Position numbers and translations under genes: made by a program | Assembly (NCBI RefSeq): GCF_900636545.1 | Contig: NZ_LR134290.1 | Coordinates: 1,302,001 to 1,366,000 of the forward strand | Reading direction: 5' to 3' | Length of the DNA: 64,000 nt | From: Pseudomonas mendocina | GTDB taxonomy: Bacteria; Pseudomonadota; Gammaproteobacteria; Pseudomonadales; Pseudomonadaceae | Part shown: one piece after another, positions 53,197 to 61,681 of the stretch | Layout: each line of letters starts with the position of its first letter | Position numbering within the stretch: position 1 is the first letter of the stretch | The notes under the pieces: model-generated | Database searches by the model: none | The model's input: only the letters and a program-made list of their open reading frames with translations | Told to the model about the DNA's origin: nothing

Positions 53197-54750
53197 ATGA
53201 CCTTTGATATCGAGGGCGGCGTGCGCCGCCTGATCCTGATTCTTGGCGACCAGCTCACTGCCGGCCTCGGTGCACTGGCGGATATCGACCCGCAGCGGGA
53301 TCATGTGCTGTTGGCTGAGGTGATGGAGGAGGCCAGTCATGTGCCGCATCACCCGAAGAAGATCGCCCTGATCTTCAGTGCCATGCGCCATTTCGCCGAG
53401 ACCTTGCGCGCTCAGGGCGTGCAGGTGCACTACGTGACGCTGGATGATCCGCACAACAGCGGATCCTTGCCCGGTGAGCTGCAGCGCTGGACGCAGTGGC
53501 TCGACCCCGCCGAAGTGCATCTGACCGAGTGTGGCGACTGGCGTCTGGAACAATCCCTGCGTCACTGTGGCGTGCCGATTCACTGGCATCAGGACAGCCG
53601 TTTTCTCTGCACGCGCGAGGCCTTCGCCGCCTGGGCGAAGGGGCGCAAGCAACTGCGTATGGAGTTCTTCTACCGCGAGATGCGCCGCAACAGTGGCCTG
53701 CTGCTCAACCCGGATGGCACGCCCGAGGGCGACGCCTGGAACTTCGATGCCGACAACCGCAAGGCGTTGCCCAAGGGCGTGCAACCGCCTGCGCCGCTAC
53801 GTATCGAGCCGGATGCCATCACCGCCGAGGTACTGGAGCTGGTATCGCGGCGTTTCGCCGATCACTACGGCAGCCTGGAAGGCTTCGATTACCCGGTTAC
53901 GGCCGACGAGGCCGAGCGCCTCTGGCAGTATTTTCTCGCCCATGGCCTGGCCGATTTCGGTGACTATCAGGATGCCATGGCCGATGGCGAGCCCTTTCTC
54001 TTTCACTCGCGCATCAGCGCCGCATTGAATATCGGTTTGCTCGATCTGCGGCGGATCTGCGCCGAGGTCGAGGCGGCCTATCGCGCAGGCGAGGTGCCGC
54101 TGAATGCCGCCGAAGGCTTCATTCGCCAGTTGATCGGTTGGCGCGAGTACGTACGCGGGATCTACTGGCTGCGTATGCCGGAGTATGCCGAGGGCAATCG
54201 CTTCGGCAATTCACGAGCGTTGCCCGAGTTCTACTGGACCGGCAAGACGCGCATGAAGTGCATGCGTCAGGCCATCGGCCAGACGCTGGAGCACGCCTAT
54301 GCGCACCATATCCAGCGCTTGATGGTCACCGGCAACTTCGCGCTGCTGGCCGGCATCGCGCCCAAGGCCATCTGCGACTGGTACCTGGCGGTGTACATGG
54401 ACGCCTTCGACTGGGTCGAGCTGCCCAACACTTTGGGCATGGTGATGCACGCCGACGGTGGCTACCTCGGTTCCAAGCCCTATTGCGCCAGTGGCCAATA
54501 CATCAAGCGCATGTCCAATCATTGCCAGGGCTGCAGCTATAAGGTGAGCGAGAGCACCGGCGAGTCGGCCTGCCCGTTCAACGCGTTGTACTGGCACTTC
54601 CTCATGCGCCACCGCGAGCCGTTGCAACGTAATCCGCGCCTCGGCATGGTCTATCGCAACCTGACGCGCATGAACGAGGCCAGGCAGCAGGCGCTATGGG
54701 ACTGGGGCGAACACCTGCTGGCCAGGCTCGATGCGGGTGAGGTGCTGTGA
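53197..54750 (+). CDS. Iron-sulfur bacterial cryptochrome/photolyase
   Basis: 517 residues from the ATG at 53197; an in-frame GTG at 53182 overlapping the previous stop is an alternative. The N-terminal Rossmann part ([35 protein letters not shown]) binds the lumazine-type antenna, the C-terminal helical part binds FAD. Four cysteines, C355, C443, C446 and C459, have exactly the spacing (88, 3, 13) of the [4Fe-4S] ligands of Agrobacterium PhrB. This class (FeS-BCP) repairs (6-4) photoproducts, not cyclobutane dimers. Co-transcribed with DUF6482 and DUF2256 genes. Confidence 0.92.
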   Translation: MTFDIEGGVRRLILILGDQLTAGLGALADIDPQRDHVLLAEVMEEASHVPHHPKKIALIFSAMRHFAETLRAQGVQVHYVTLDDPHNSGSLPGELQRWTQWLDPAEVHLTECGDWRLEQSLRHCGVPIHWHQDSRFLCTREAFAAWAKGRKQLRMEFFYREMRRNSGLLLNPDGTPEGDAWNFDADNRKALPKGVQPPAPLRIEPDAITAEVLELVSRRFADHYGSLEGFDYPVTADEAERLWQYFLAHGLADFGDYQDAMADGEPFLFHSRISAALNIGLLDLRRICAEVEAAYRAGEVPLNAAEGFIRQLIGWREYVRGIYWLRMPEYAEGNRFGNSRALPEFYWTGKTRMKCMRQAIGQTLEHAYAHHIQRLMVTGNFALLAGIAPKAICDWYLAVYMDAFDWVELPNTLGMVMHADGGYLGSKPYCASGQYIKRMSNHCQGCSYKVSESTGESACPFNALYWHFLMRHREPLQRNPRLGMVYRNLTRMNEARQQALWDWGEHLLARLDAGEVL

Positions 54751-54875
54751 AAAAGAGCGAGTTGCCGGTGAAGGCTTGCGTGGTCTGCGGCCTGCCGTTC
54801 ACATGGCGCAAGAAGTGGGCGCGATGCTGGGACGAGGTGCGTTACTGCTCCGAGCGTTGTCGGCGTTCGCGCTGA
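54747..54875 (+). CDS. DUF2256 small zinc-ribbon-like protein
   Basis: 42 residues, GTG start overlapping the photolyase stop (GTGA). Motifs [20 protein letters not shown] and [12 protein letters not shown] are the DUF2256 signature, with two CxxC-type pairs that probably bind zinc. DUF2256 genes commonly sit next to photolyase genes. Its job is unknown; an accessory to the photolyase or its cluster is inference. Confidence 0.9.
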   Translation: MKKSELPVKACVVCGLPFTWRKKWARCWDEVRYCSERCRRSR

Positions 54876-54916
54876 GCGGGTGACCGGAATCGGCTCCGGG
54901 CACCCGCTGTCGAGGC

Positions 54917-56542
54917 TCAGACCTGAAAACGCGCGACCATGCCTTGCATGTTGGCTGCCAGATTCGACAGGGCGCGGCTGGCGGTGCTGGTCTGTTCCGA
55001 ACCGGCCGAGTTCTGCAGTGACAGATCGCGAATGTTGATCAGGTTGCGGTCCACTTCGCGGGCGACGTGGGCCTGCTGTTCGGTGGCACTGGCGATCACC
55101 AGGTTACGGTCGCCGATTTCGGCAATTGACTGGATGATCTGATCCAGCGCGACCCCGGCGCCCTCGGCGATTTCCAGCGTCTGCTTGGCCAGGCCATTGC
55201 TCGACTCCATGGCGCGCACCGCCTGTTCGGTGTCGCCCTGTACGGCGCTGATCATGCTTTCGATCTCTCGAGTCGATTGACCGGTCTTGTGCGCCAAGGC
55301 GCGGACCTCGTCGGCGACCACGGCGAAGCCACGGCCTGCTTCGCCTGCCCGCGCTGCCTCGATGGCCGCGTTGAGAGCAAGAAGGTTGGTCTGCTCGGCA
55401 ATGCTGCGAATCACGTCGAGCACCTGGCTGATGCCGCGGACCTTGCCGGCCTGCTGATCGAAGTTGCTTGAGGTGGAGTCCACGTCGGCTGCCAGCTGGT
55501 TGATCGACGACAGCGTCTGAGTGATGCGCTCGCTGCCCTGGCGGGCAACACGCCCCGATTCGCTGGAGCTTTCCGAAGCGCTGGCGGCGTTGCGCGCCAC
55601 CTCATCCACCGCGCTGCTCATTTCGGTGACGGCGGTGGCGGCCTGGTCGATCTCCAGGCTTTGCTGGTGCAGATTACGCGCGGTGCCGTCGGTCACAGCG
55701 CTGAGTTGTTCCGCGGCCGAGGCAAGCTGACTGGAGGCGTCGGCGATCTGCTCAATGGTACCGCGCAGGTTGCCCTGCATGCTTTTCAATGCCCTCAGCA
55801 ACTTGGCTGGCTCGTCGTTGCCCTGGGTATCGATGGCCAGGGTCAGGTTGCCACTTGCCACCGAGTCAGCAACCTGTACTGCCTCGGCCAGCGGCCTGAC
55901 GATGCTGCGGGTCAGCAGCGAAGCCAGAATGACTGTGGCGATGGCTGCCAGGGCCATGGCCAGCAGCGTGCCGCGCATCGCTCGGGCATAGACGACTTCC
56001 ACAGCCTTGGCTGCGTCCGAGGCGCCTTCGCGGTTGTGCAGGATCAGGTCGTTCAAGGCCTTGATCATGGTGTCGGCTTGCGGATTGAGACTCGTGTAAA
56101 GCAGCGCCAGAGCGGCCGCTCGGTCATTGTTGGTCAGGTGCTGGGCCAACTGCGTGCGAGTTGCCAGATAGCTGCTCTCAAAGCGTTTGAAATCATCGTA
56201 GTGCGCCTGCTCTTCGGCGGAACTGATCAGGCCCTCATAGCGTTGCTGCATCCGTTCCAGATCAGCCAGAAGCGTCTGCGCCTGGGACATGTTGTCCTGC
56301 AGTTGCTGGGCATTCTCGCTAAGCAGCATGCGCAGTGTGGTGGCGCGCAGCCGCAGGATGTCCTGAGATACATCGCCAAGGGTATTGAGGCTTGGCACCC
56401 AGTTGCTGTCGACCTCTCTGGAGCGCTCATGCATGCTGCTCATCTGCAGCAGCGAGAAGCCGCCAAGGGCGAATACCAGTAGCGCGATCAAGCCGAATCC
56501 TATTGCAGCACGTGGGGCTATGGAGATTGATCTGAAGTTCAT
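54917..56542 (-). CDS. Methyl-accepting chemotaxis protein
   Basis: 541 residues from the ATG at 56542 ([23 protein letters not shown]). TM at about 12-32, periplasmic four-helix-bundle sensor at about 33-190 (helical, no Cache strands), TM at about 195-215, HAMP, then the signalling hairpin with [27 protein letters not shown]. The end has no CheR/CheB pentapeptide. It lies 54 bases after the HD-GYP regulator gene, so it is probably the third gene of the unit with the kinase at 57663-60152. Confidence 0.9.
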   Translation of the reverse strand: MNFRSISIAPRAAIGFGLIALLVFALGGFSLLQMSSMHERSREVDSNWVPSLNTLGDVSQDILRLRATTLRMLLSENAQQLQDNMSQAQTLLADLERMQQRYEGLISSAEEQAHYDDFKRFESSYLATRTQLAQHLTNNDRAAALALLYTSLNPQADTMIKALNDLILHNREGASDAAKAVEVVYARAMRGTLLAMALAAIATVILASLLTRSIVRPLAEAVQVADSVASGNLTLAIDTQGNDEPAKLLRALKSMQGNLRGTIEQIADASSQLASAAEQLSAVTDGTARNLHQQSLEIDQAATAVTEMSSAVDEVARNAASASESSSESGRVARQGSERITQTLSSINQLAADVDSTSSNFDQQAGKVRGISQVLDVIRSIAEQTNLLALNAAIEAARAGEAGRGFAVVADEVRALAHKTGQSTREIESMISAVQGDTEQAVRAMESSNGLAKQTLEIAEGAGVALDQIIQSIAEIGDRNLVIASATEQQAHVAREVDRNLINIRDLSLQNSAGSEQTSTASRALSNLAANMQGMVARFQV

Positions 56543-56596
56543 GGTGGCAATACTCGGAAGTTGAAGAGGGACTGCGTGCTGAAGCACGGCTTGCCG

Positions 56597-57673
56597 CTAT
56601 CGAGGATCAGTTTGTGGACAGTCGCTGAGTTCGTGCTGAAGCGTTTCGATTTGCTCGTACAGGCTCTCTACGAGCGTGACCAGCTCTGGATCGAAGTGTT
56701 TGCCGGCCTGCTCGCGGATGAAGGCCTGGGCTTTCTCGACGGGCCAGGCTGCCTTGTAAGGACGTGGCATGCGCAGGGCATCGTAGACGTCGCAGATGGC
56801 GACGATACGGCCGGAGAGAGGGATCTGGTGGCCGCTCAGGCCGTTGGGGTAACCACTGCCATCCCACTTCTCATGGTGCGTCAGGGCGATTTCCGCGGCC
56901 ATGGCGGTCAGTTCCGAGGCGTGCTGGTCGGCCAGGATCGAGTAGCCGATGCGCGGATGCTCCTGCATCAGGCGCCGCTCTTCATCGCTCAGCGCGCCGG
57001 GCTTGAGCAGGATCTGGTCGGCAATACCAATCTTGCCGACGTCATGCATTGGTGCGGCCTGTCGAATCAGCTCGACCCATTCGCTACTCATGCCGTATGC
57101 CCTGGCGATCAGCGCGGCAGATTCGCCGATGCGCACGATGTGGTTGCCGGTTTCGCTGTCTCTGTAGGCGGATGCGCGACACAGCGTGCGCACCAGAGCG
57201 CTGTAGCTCTGGCTCAGTTGGGCGGTACGCTCGCGTACACGCTGCTCCAGGGTTCTGTTGGCTTCGTGAAGGCCCAGGGTGGCCTGACTCAGTTGCAGAT
57301 TGCTGCGTACGCGCAGGATTACCTCAGGCAGATCGACCGGTTTGCTCAGGTAGTCGTTGGCGCCCAGTTCCAGTCCAGTGCGACGGCTGGTGCTGTCGTT
57401 GAGGGCGGTGATGATAATGATCGGGTTGCTGCTGCGGTCTCGGCCGGCCAGGGAGCGGAGGATATCGAAGCCATTCGGCGCGGGCATATCCAGGTCCAGC
57501 AGCAACAGGTTCCAGGGATTGTGCTGCAACCATTCCAGGGCTATTGCCGAGTCCGAGAAGCTGATGGTATCGCGCAGGCCGAACGCCTTGAGGCTGGACT
57601 CCAGCAGGCGGCTGTTGGCGACCACATCATCGACGATGACCACCCGCGATTGGGCGAAGTCCTTAGACAGCAT
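56597..57673 (-). CDS. Response regulator with HD-GYP c-di-GMP phosphodiesterase domain
   Basis: 358 residues. Receiver at 1-125 with acidic VIVDD, phosphoacceptor Asp in LLLLDLDMPAPNG and Lys in YLSKPVDL. After a coiled-coil linker the HD-GYP domain has HIVRIG, HDVGKIG, HHEKWDGSGYPNGL and the late motif, which here reads VAICDVYDAL (Cys where Ala is common). It should hydrolyse cyclic di-GMP. Its first 11 bases overlap the end of the hybrid kinase gene, so the pair is translationally coupled. Confidence 0.92.
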   Translation of the reverse strand: MLSKDFAQSRVVIVDDVVANSRLLESSLKAFGLRDTISFSDSAIALEWLQHNPWNLLLLDLDMPAPNGFDILRSLAGRDRSSNPIIIITALNDSTSRRTGLELGANDYLSKPVDLPEVILRVRSNLQLSQATLGLHEANRTLEQRVRERTAQLSQSYSALVRTLCRASAYRDSETGNHIVRIGESAALIARAYGMSSEWVELIRQAAPMHDVGKIGIADQILLKPGALSDEERRLMQEHPRIGYSILADQHASELTAMAAEIALTHHEKWDGSGYPNGLSGHQIPLSGRIVAICDVYDALRMPRPYKAAWPVEKAQAFIREQAGKHFDPELVTLVESLYEQIETLQHELSDCPQTDPR

Positions 57674-60152
57674 GGGTTTTCTCCTTGCCGGTCAGGTCGC
57701 AGACCAGCTGGTGCAGTTCGTTGGGGTCGATGGGGACGCCAAGCAGCGCGCTGGCGCCCAGACCTACCAGCTCTTGCACCTGGTCTTCGCGGCTCAGCAG
57801 TATTACCGGAAGGTCGGCCAGCTCTGCACTCTGATGCAGGATGCGCAGCAGATCGCGGCCGTCCATGGCGTCCAACTTGGTGCTCAGCAGCAGTACATCC
57901 GGACGCCTGGCCAGCAGTGCCGCCAGCAGCTCGTTGCCATCGGAGAACTGCTGTAGATCGACATCCGCCAGTGCGCTACTGACGATTGCCAGGTTGGTGT
58001 CGTCGACATCGCCGTGGTAGACGCAGGCCTGGCGTGCCTCGTGCGGTGCGCTTTCAGGCAGGCTGGACTCGACGTAGCGCGGCAGGTCGATCCAGAACTG
58101 GCTGCCCTTGTTCGGCTCGCTGTACAGGCCCATCTCGCCATTCATCAGCGCTGCGTATTCCTTGCACAGCGAAAGGCCGATACCGGTGCCCTGGATGGCG
58201 CCGTTTTCCTGGCCCAGGCGCTGGAATGGCTCGAAAAGCAGAGGTTGCAGCTCGGGGGCGATCCCCATGCCGGTATCGCTGATCATCAGGCGCACGTGCT
58301 TGTCCATCTGCATGCAGCTGAGTGTCACGCTACCTTTGGGGGTGTACTTGATGGCGTTGGACAGTAGGTTGAGCAGTACCTGGCGCAGGCGCCGTGGGTC
58401 TGCCAGCACCTGCAGTGATCTTTCGGGGAAGGATAGCTGCAGGGTGAGACCGCGCGCCTCTGCTTCTGGCGCTACCAGGTCCGCGCATTCGCTCATCAGC
58501 GTGACGGCATCCACCCGGGCCATTTCCAGGCGCGGCTGGTCACTCTGCAGGCTCGACCAGTCGAGAATGTCACCCACCAACTGGTTGAGATGGCGGCTGG
58601 CCAAGAGAATCTCTTCCAGGTAATCGGTGTCCTGTTTGTTCTGAGGTGCCTGCTGCATGCGCATCAGCTGGGCAAACCCTTGTATGGCATTGAGTGGCGT
58701 GCGCAATTCATGGCTCATGCTGGAAATGAACTGGCTCTTGGCACGGCTGGCTTCCTGCGCCTCCTGGCTGGCTCGCTGCAGTTGCGTAGCGTTGCGCTCC
58801 AGGCGCTGGCCCATGGACTCGACGTCGTCGATGATGGTTTCCAACTCGTCAATGGTGGTCGCCGGGCGTTTGGGCTTCCAGTTGCCCTGACCGATCTCGC
58901 GGAGCATGGAGACGATGCCGCCGATGGGTTTGCGCAGGCGTTCGGTCAGTTCACGGGCACGGCCCCACATGAAGGCGAAGAAGACCAGATAGAACAGCAC
59001 CAGGCCGGCGATCAGCAGGTAGCCGATGTTGCGGTAGTGGCTGGCCAGTTCGTTGGTCTGGCTGAATACCTCGGACTCATCGACCACGGTGAGCAGATGC
59101 CAGTCGGTAGCCGGAATCGTGGCCCAGGCGATCAGGTGCGGACGGCCATTCAGAGGCATGGACAACACGCCACTGTCACGCTGCGCGATGGCTTTGGCGA
59201 GATCGACGGTGTCGGTGCGTTTGCGGAGATTGAAATCCTCGGGCTTGAACAGCTCCGAACTGATCGCTTCGTCGTAGGAGTGAGTGGTCAGTTCATCCAG
59301 GCCGAAGTCGTCTTCTCCTGCCGGTGGCAGCGCCATGATGTTCATCTCATCGCTGATGATCATGGCGTAGCCGTCCCAGGGCACATTGAGGCTCTGGATG
59401 TGTTCGAGCAGCTTGCCCACGGTGATATCCAGGCCGACCACACCCTCGAGGAAATCACCGCGCAGCACCGGCGCCACGGCCGAGAGCATCCAGCCGTGGC
59501 CGGCAGGGTCGAGGTAGACGTCGGTCCAGGCGACCTTGTGCTCGGGGTTATGCTTGGCGTCCGCCAGGTAGTAGAAGTTGTAGTCCGGGATCACCATGTC
59601 GTGGGGGTACTGCGCAGGTGTGTCGAACCAGGGGAAGATGCGGTTGTAACTGTCCCAGCTGTTGAAGTAGATGCTGGCCACCAGTGGATTCTGCCGCACG
59701 GTTTCGCGCATCAGCGGGTCGAGCCTGGCCAGGCGCGCGACCTTTTGCAGGTCCTGTTTCTCCAGAGGGGTTACGTTGGAGTAGAAGGATGCTGCGCCGC
59801 CGTCATCGCCAGGGCTATAGCGCACTCCGCTGGGAGTGACCGCCAGTTCCGCCGGTGCGACGGTTTGCGTGTCGTTCAGCGACTGTTGGGTCAGGGAGGC
59901 GTAGGTGCTGGTAAGGCGGGCAATGTGCCCCAGCTCGCTCTCGACCAGATGCGCCTCCTGGCCGGCTGCGGTCTGCAGGTCGTTAACGGCTGTTGTGCGC
60001 AGGTGGGAGATCTGGGCATCGCGGATGGAGACATTGGTGATCAGGTAGACGCTGATCAGCACCGTCTCCACCAGAATCAGCGGGATCAGCGCAGTTTGTA
60101 CGAATGCGCGCCATATCCATGTCCGAAGACTGACACTAGAGCCGTTTTGCAT
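57663..60152 (-). CDS. Hybrid sensor histidine kinase with PDC sensor and degenerate receiver
   Basis: 829 residues. TM at about 17-37; PDC sensor to about 365; TM at about 375-395; HAMP-like linker; HisKA with His in SSMSHELRTPLNAIQGF; ATPase with NLLSNAIKYTP and GTGIGLSLC. The C-terminal receiver-like domain lacks the phosphoacceptor Asp (LLLSTKLDAMDG, Ser in its place) and the conserved Lys (LLGVPIDP, Val). The sensor half is nearly the same as in the 41688 kinase, but the PAS domain is missing. Partner: the HD-GYP regulator encoded directly downstream. Confidence 0.9.
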   Translation of the reverse strand: MQNGSSVSLRTWIWRAFVQTALIPLILVETVLISVYLITNVSIRDAQISHLRTTAVNDLQTAAGQEAHLVESELGHIARLTSTYASLTQQSLNDTQTVAPAELAVTPSGVRYSPGDDGGAASFYSNVTPLEKQDLQKVARLARLDPLMRETVRQNPLVASIYFNSWDSYNRIFPWFDTPAQYPHDMVIPDYNFYYLADAKHNPEHKVAWTDVYLDPAGHGWMLSAVAPVLRGDFLEGVVGLDITVGKLLEHIQSLNVPWDGYAMIISDEMNIMALPPAGEDDFGLDELTTHSYDEAISSELFKPEDFNLRKRTDTVDLAKAIAQRDSGVLSMPLNGRPHLIAWATIPATDWHLLTVVDESEVFSQTNELASHYRNIGYLLIAGLVLFYLVFFAFMWGRARELTERLRKPIGGIVSMLREIGQGNWKPKRPATTIDELETIIDDVESMGQRLERNATQLQRASQEAQEASRAKSQFISSMSHELRTPLNAIQGFAQLMRMQQAPQNKQDTDYLEEILLASRHLNQLVGDILDWSSLQSDQPRLEMARVDAVTLMSECADLVAPEAEARGLTLQLSFPERSLQVLADPRRLRQVLLNLLSNAIKYTPKGSVTLSCMQMDKHVRLMISDTGMGIAPELQPLLFEPFQRLGQENGAIQGTGIGLSLCKEYAALMNGEMGLYSEPNKGSQFWIDLPRYVESSLPESAPHEARQACVYHGDVDDTNLAIVSSALADVDLQQFSDGNELLAALLARRPDVLLLSTKLDAMDGRDLLRILHQSAELADLPVILLSREDQVQELVGLGASALLGVPIDPNELHQLVCDLTGKEKTHAV

Positions 60153-60364
60153 GGCGCACGCTCCTGCCGGGCGAACGATGATGTCTATATGATATCTAGG
60201 CTTTTCTTAAGTAAGTCTTAGCTAAAGGTAGTAGCTATTGCGCCTGATCAAGGCTGCAGTATCTCCGCCACGCACGGTGATGGACGGCAGGGCGGGTGCC
60301 CGTTGACTCGGCGTTCTGTGCTAGTCTGGCCGACCTTTTTTCCTAGCCCCTAGCGGAGCCTTTC

Positions 60365-60994
60365 ATGTCCGAATTCAACTTCAGCCCCGATCTGTCCTCC
60401 GATGAGGGCCGCGTCAGCTACGGCATCGGTCGTCAACTTGGTGGCCAGTTGCGCGACAACCCGCCGCCCGGCGTCGACCTGAACGCCATCCTCGCCGGTC
60501 TGACCGACGCCTTCACTGGCCAGGCCAGCCGCGTATCCGAAGCTGAGCTGGGCGCAAGCTTCAAGGTCATCCGCGAAATCATGCAGGCCGAGGCGGCCGC
60601 CAAGGCTGAAGCCGCTGCGGGCGAAGGCCGTGCCTATCTGGCCGAGAACGCCAAGCGTGAAGGCGTGACCGTGCTGCCGTCCGGCCTGCAGTACGAAGTA
60701 CTGGTCGCAGGCGAGGGCGCCAAGCCGTCCGCCGAGGACCAGGTGCGTACCCACTACCACGGCACCTTGATCGACGGCACCGTGTTCGACAGCTCCTACG
60801 AGCGCGGCCAGCCGGCTGAATTCCCGGTCGGCGGCGTGATTCCGGGCTGGGTCGAGGCCCTGCAACTGATGGGCACCGGCAGCAAATGGCGTCTGCACGT
60901 ACCGAGCGAGCTGGCCTACGGCGCTCAGGGCGTTGGCAGCATTCCGCCGCACAGTGTGCTGGTATTCGATGTCGAGCTGCTCGACATTCTGTGA
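60365..60994 (+). CDS. fklB: FKBP-type peptidyl-prolyl isomerase
   Basis: 209 residues. N-terminal dimerisation helices (VSYGIGRQLGGQLRDNPPPG) and C-terminal FKBP domain (about 95-209) with QVRTHYHGTLIDGTVFDSSYERGQPAEFPVGGVIPGWVEAL and ELAYGAQGVGSIPPHSVLVFDVELL. This is the layout of E. coli FklB (206 residues). Cytoplasmic as no signal peptide is seen. A strong terminator follows. The neighbour 61136-61366 is the same type I recall next to fklB in P. aeruginosa (PA4572 and PA4570). Confidence 0.92.
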   Translation: MSEFNFSPDLSSDEGRVSYGIGRQLGGQLRDNPPPGVDLNAILAGLTDAFTGQASRVSEAELGASFKVIREIMQAEAAAKAEAAAGEGRAYLAENAKREGVTVLPSGLQYEVLVAGEGAKPSAEDQVRTHYHGTLIDGTVFDSSYERGQPAEFPVGGVIPGWVEALQLMGTGSKWRLHVPSELAYGAQGVGSIPPHSVLVFDVELLDIL

Positions 60995-61062
60995 TTGTTG
61001 GTACGCCGACTGTCGTGCTGGGGCGCCTGGCGCACCCTAGCTGACCGGCTAGATGTCCAACG

Positions 61063-61096
61063 AAACGGGGCGCCCTGGTGACAGGGCGCCCCGTTT
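61063..61096. terminator. Strong hairpin terminator after fklB
   Basis: Perfect 15-base arms AAACGGGGCGCCCTG (61063-61077) and CAGGGCGCCCCGTTT (61082-61096) with the GTGA tetraloop, followed by GCGTTTC. It can act in both directions, between fklB and the convergent small gene. Confidence 0.85.
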
Positions 61097-61135
61097 GCGT
61101 TTCTCTGGGTAGGATGCGCCGCCCGCACCAATCTT

Positions 61136-61366
61136 TCAGGACGGGCGCAATGCCCGGGCGTAGCAGAACAGGAACAGGCTGCGCACCAGCTCCTTGAGTA
61201 CGATGGGCTCACTGGAGCTCAGTTCCTGCAGGTCCAGGTCGCCCTGGTCGCGCAGCTCGTCCAAGGCTTCTTCTTCGAGCATGGCGCACACTTCGCCGGT
61301 TTCGCGGTTGAGGATGCGCAGGTAGGGATGCGGGCGGTCCAGCCAGGCATCGATCAGGTAGGTCAT
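61136..61366 (-). CDS. Small iron-regulated protein, PA4570-like
   Basis: 76 residues: MTYLIDAWLDRPHPYLRILN, EVCAMLEEEALDELRDQGDL, LKELVRSLFLFCYARALRPS. No signal or membrane segment. In P. aeruginosa I recall PA4570, near fklB, as a small gene strongly induced by iron starvation; the synteny and the good Fur-box match 26-44 bases upstream of this start support the link. Function unknown. Confidence 0.78.
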   Translation of the reverse strand: MTYLIDAWLDRPHPYLRILNRETGEVCAMLEEEALDELRDQGDLDLQELSSSEPIVLKELVRSLFLFCYARALRPS

Positions 61367-61391
61367 GGCAGGTCTCCTTGGCCGTCATTAC

Positions 61392-61410
61392 GTAACTGAG
61401 AATAATTCCT
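61392..61410 (-). promoter_or_regulatory. Candidate Fur box upstream of the PA4570-like gene
   Basis: GTAACTGAGAATAATTCCT matches the 19-base Fur consensus at 12 positions, with the core TGAGAATxATT complete. It lies 26-44 bases upstream of the small gene's ATG, where a promoter is expected. Confidence 0.6.
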
Positions 61411-61480
61411 ATTACATAAATAGCAAGGTTTAATTGCGACCTTTTGTCGTTTGCGTGAATCAACGCTTGCGATAAGACGG

Positions 61481-61676
61481 ACTGTGGGAGGGCTGCAGCC
61501 GCGACATTCGCCGCTAGCAGGACGTTGGAAAACGTCGGCGAGGCAGGCAAGACAAGGCAAAAATGGCCGAAAAAGCGCAGTTTACTCGCTGTAAATGAGC
61601 ATTTTGAGGCCATTTTTAACGCGGTATTGCCAACGCAGGTAGTTTTTCAACAGCCTGCTAAAGCGCCTCCCACAGT
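61481..61676. repeat. REP element interrupted by a MITE
   Basis: The outer arms ACTGTGGGAGG (61481-61491) and CCTCCCACAGT (61666-61676) pair perfectly. If the 61515-61660 insert is removed and one TA is kept, they become a standard REP with CGCCGC-TA-AAGCG in its centre. The right arm ends a few bases before the RND permease stop. Confidence 0.75.
61515..61660. mobile_element. 146-base MITE with terminal inverted repeats and TA duplication
   Basis: Ends TAGCAGG...CCTGCTA with imperfect 22-base terminal repeats (17 of 22 match). TA is at both borders (61515-61516 and 61659-61660), as expected for insertion into TA by an IS630/Tc1-type transposase. An inner perfect hairpin AAAAATGGCC (61559-61568) / GGCCATTTTT (61608-61617) lies in the middle. 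No protein is encoded. It needs a transposase elsewhere. Confidence 0.7.
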
Positions 61677-61681
61677 ATCGG

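Noticed and set aside
54875..54908. AGCGGGTG/CACCCGCT dyad between DUF2256 and the chemoreceptor gene, as a terminator
   Set aside because: Long loop and no T run on either strand; too weak to call.
58590..60221. 543-codon plus-strand frame opposite the second hybrid kinase
   Set aside because: Antisense to a kinase with all its motifs; no domain of its own.
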